In this document: piece by piece, positions 42,001-45,000 of the stretch
How positions within the stretch are numbered: position 1 is the stretch's first letter
Layout: every line of letters begins with the position of its first letter
NCBI GenBank assembly: GCA_028715415.1
Contig: JAQURX010000002.1
Span: 71,432-119,143, forward strand
Origin: Candidatus Omnitrophota bacterium
GTDB taxonomy: Bacteria > Omnitrophota > Gorgyraeia > Gygaellales > Profunditerraquicolaceae
Reading direction: 5' to 3'
Length of the DNA stretch: 47,712 nucleotides
Program-made: the position numbers and the translations under genes
Notes under the pieces: model-generated
The model's database searches: none
Seen by the model: only the letters and a program-made list of their open reading frames with translations
What the model was told of the DNA's origin: nothing

Positions 42001-45000
42001 ATGGCGATGCCCCATTATTTGAATTAGTGAAAGGTTACGGGAAAGCTGCTCGGGAACATCTTTTAGTAGCCTTAGAGATATATGCGAATGCAGAATCAAC
42101 TCCAAATATGAAGAAGGCGCGCGCTTCACAACTCTTAGCTGATCTCTATGGCATGAATGAAGATGGTGAGTCTAAAAAATTAAGCTCTGCGTATATCCGG
42201 AGAGTTTATCAGAATATTACAGATGAGATGAAAGAAGAACTTTCTCAGCTTCCAAGCTTGGCAGTTACTGAAGGATTGACTTTTAATGAAGAGATGGAAG
42301 GTGAAGAATTAATACTAACTTCTTCCGCAAGAATAGACTTGCAACACGACTTGGCCTTAGATTTGCCTGTTTATTCTCGTGCAAAACGCGATCGCGAAGT
42401 AGTAAACTTTAGCGTTAATCTTAAAAACTTTGACGAACAAAGATCGATTTGTCCCGCTTTTCGAATTATATTTCGTACCCCAAAAAGAAAACAAGGAGAG
42501 CCGGAGCGTATTACAATAAGCGGTACTCGTTATAATCTTGCAAAGCGCGAGCTTAAAGATGAAAAATCACATATTTTCTCTAGATTTGAAAGACATTATT
42601 ACGATGTTCAAACATTGTTATCTGATCTTTCAAATGATAAGGCACGTTATGTGATAGAGGCCTTAAGGTTAACAGGAATCATTCCAGAAGAAGGCATGTC
42701 TTTGGTTGAAACATTGGGTTCGTTTGGGCATCACTTGGAAATTGAAGTACAAAGTTTTCTACCTCCTCAAAGTGGCTTAGGCGGAAGCGTGACTCTGGCA
42801 GGAGCATTAGTTTACGGATTCTTAACAATTACCAACCGAATTAAGCAGTACGATATTAAGACTATTTCTCTTTATGCTTCATTGATCGAAATGAACCTTG
42901 GTTCTCTGGGTGGATGGCAGGATGCTTTCTTAACTCCAGGATTGCATTATCTAAATATTCCTTCAGGATGCCCGATTACTAAACTTAATGATTCTATCCG
43001 TAAGTATATTCCTAATGATGAATCTCTCAAGCATATTGAAAGACTCTTAGAGGACAATATTGTGCTTTATTATTCAGGTGGCAGGCACACTGCGGCCGAT
43101 ATTTTGGCAGAATTGTTTAAGGGATATCTCAGAAGAGATCCTAAATTTATGAATATTTTAGAACTTGGGAGATCGGATTTAAATTATTCTAAGAAATTAT
43201 TTAAACAATTTGCTATGGAACATAATGAAAAAGCTCTTATTGAGGGAATAGCAAAATTAGCAATAAGAGCAGGCCGCCAATTTAATGAAATTGTCCCGGG
43301 TGTAATTTCTCCAGAGATGACAGAGGTGTTTTCAGACCAACGACTTCAAGAGTTTATTTATGGTTTTAAATTTATGGGAGCAGGCCAGAGTGGCTTTGTT
43401 GCGGTATTTTTGAAAGAGGCTAGATATAAAGAAATTGTAGAGAAAATCTTAAATGAAATCTCCGATGAAAGAGCTATGTTGCAAGAAGCCAAAAGTTCTA
43501 TAGCTATTGGTGGAGTCAAACCGGCAACCTATTCGTTCACAACCGCGCAAACTGGTTTGAAATGTCAATTCAATACTCTTGATTGTCGAGAGGAAGAGTT
43601 GCTTGTGCAAGCAGATGCCAATGGAAACATTATTGGAAGTATCAGCAGAGAAGATGCCCATAAAGAAGGAACATGGCATTTAAGCGTTTCAATATTACCA
43701 GTTATCGTTGGCCAAGATTCGGTTACAGGCCAGATAAAAAAGGAAATTGTTCTTGGAAGAAGGTCGCGTTTTAAAGAGTCTTCTCCTTTATGTAGCGATG
43801 TTTTAGGTGGCCAGGTTAAGTTTGGACAGAGCTATGCAGAGGCTCGAGATGTTCAAGCAAAGGAAGAATTACTTGTAGGTATTCGTGATAATCAATACGA
43901 GTTAGTTAAAACAGAAGGATTCTTTAGAGCGGATGTCAAAGATCCGGGAATCGGGATTAATCGAGAACATAAAGCTGTTTATGTTTGTTTCTTGGATTTA
44001 TCTCAGAAGGAAGAGCTTGAAGAAAAGAATCTGGAACTCAAACGATTTTGGCAAATGGACCCCGATGATCAATATGTTGAGATATTAATGAAAGCTAAGA
44101 CTCTTGCGAATATAGATGATGCAGAGTGGGATAATTTAAAAGAAGATATGCGATCCAGATTTATAAATGAAGCTAGAGCCTATTTTGAAATAGAAGAGTA
44201 TATCTTTATGGATTTAGATGAAGCTATTGGGTTATACAATAGAGATCAAGAACAATTTGCAGACGGATTCTATACGTTATTTGGTACAAATTTTCCAAAT
44301 GGCGAAAAGAATGATAATGCCGAGGAGTATAAAGATTTAATAAAACAAGCTATTAATAATGTGCACGGAGGTAAAACAAATGGACAACGTGAGAATGCTT
44401 ATCCTTTAAGCGTTCCCGATCAATTTGCGCAGCAGGCTCAACCCGCAGATGCAGACAGTATTCTTAAAGATAGATTAATAAAACTAGAAAAACTCCTTGG
44501 CCGTGCTCCACCGCAGGCATCAATAGAGATTACCAACGACCTCTCCAAAACAGAAGGTAACGTCGCCGCATGCGACATTGATGCAAAAACAGTTTATCTC
44601 CATCCGTATTTCTTTAGTCTTCCAGAATCAAAACAAATAGAAATTCTTTACCATGAGCTTATCAGCCATATTGAAAAAGGCATAAGGGATGAAGCTGAAG
44701 CAATGAGGGATACGCAAGAATTTACAAAGGAAAATCTTGCCACCGCCACTTCTGGTCTTCTCTTCTGGCCAAAACATTTTACTCAAGGAAAGCCTTTGGA
44801 TATGAGCCTTATTAAGACAACCCGTTCTGTTGAAGAAGTGCGTAAGCTTTTAGAGCGCGCTAAGACAGAAGGAATCGAATTGTCTATTAAGGGCCATTTA
44901 AGAGGAGTAGATGGTTGTGGTTCAAGTTTGGATTTACCGGAGTTCCAGAAAGCTCTTACTCAATTAGGCGTAACAGATTTATCTAATATTCCTTCCACGC

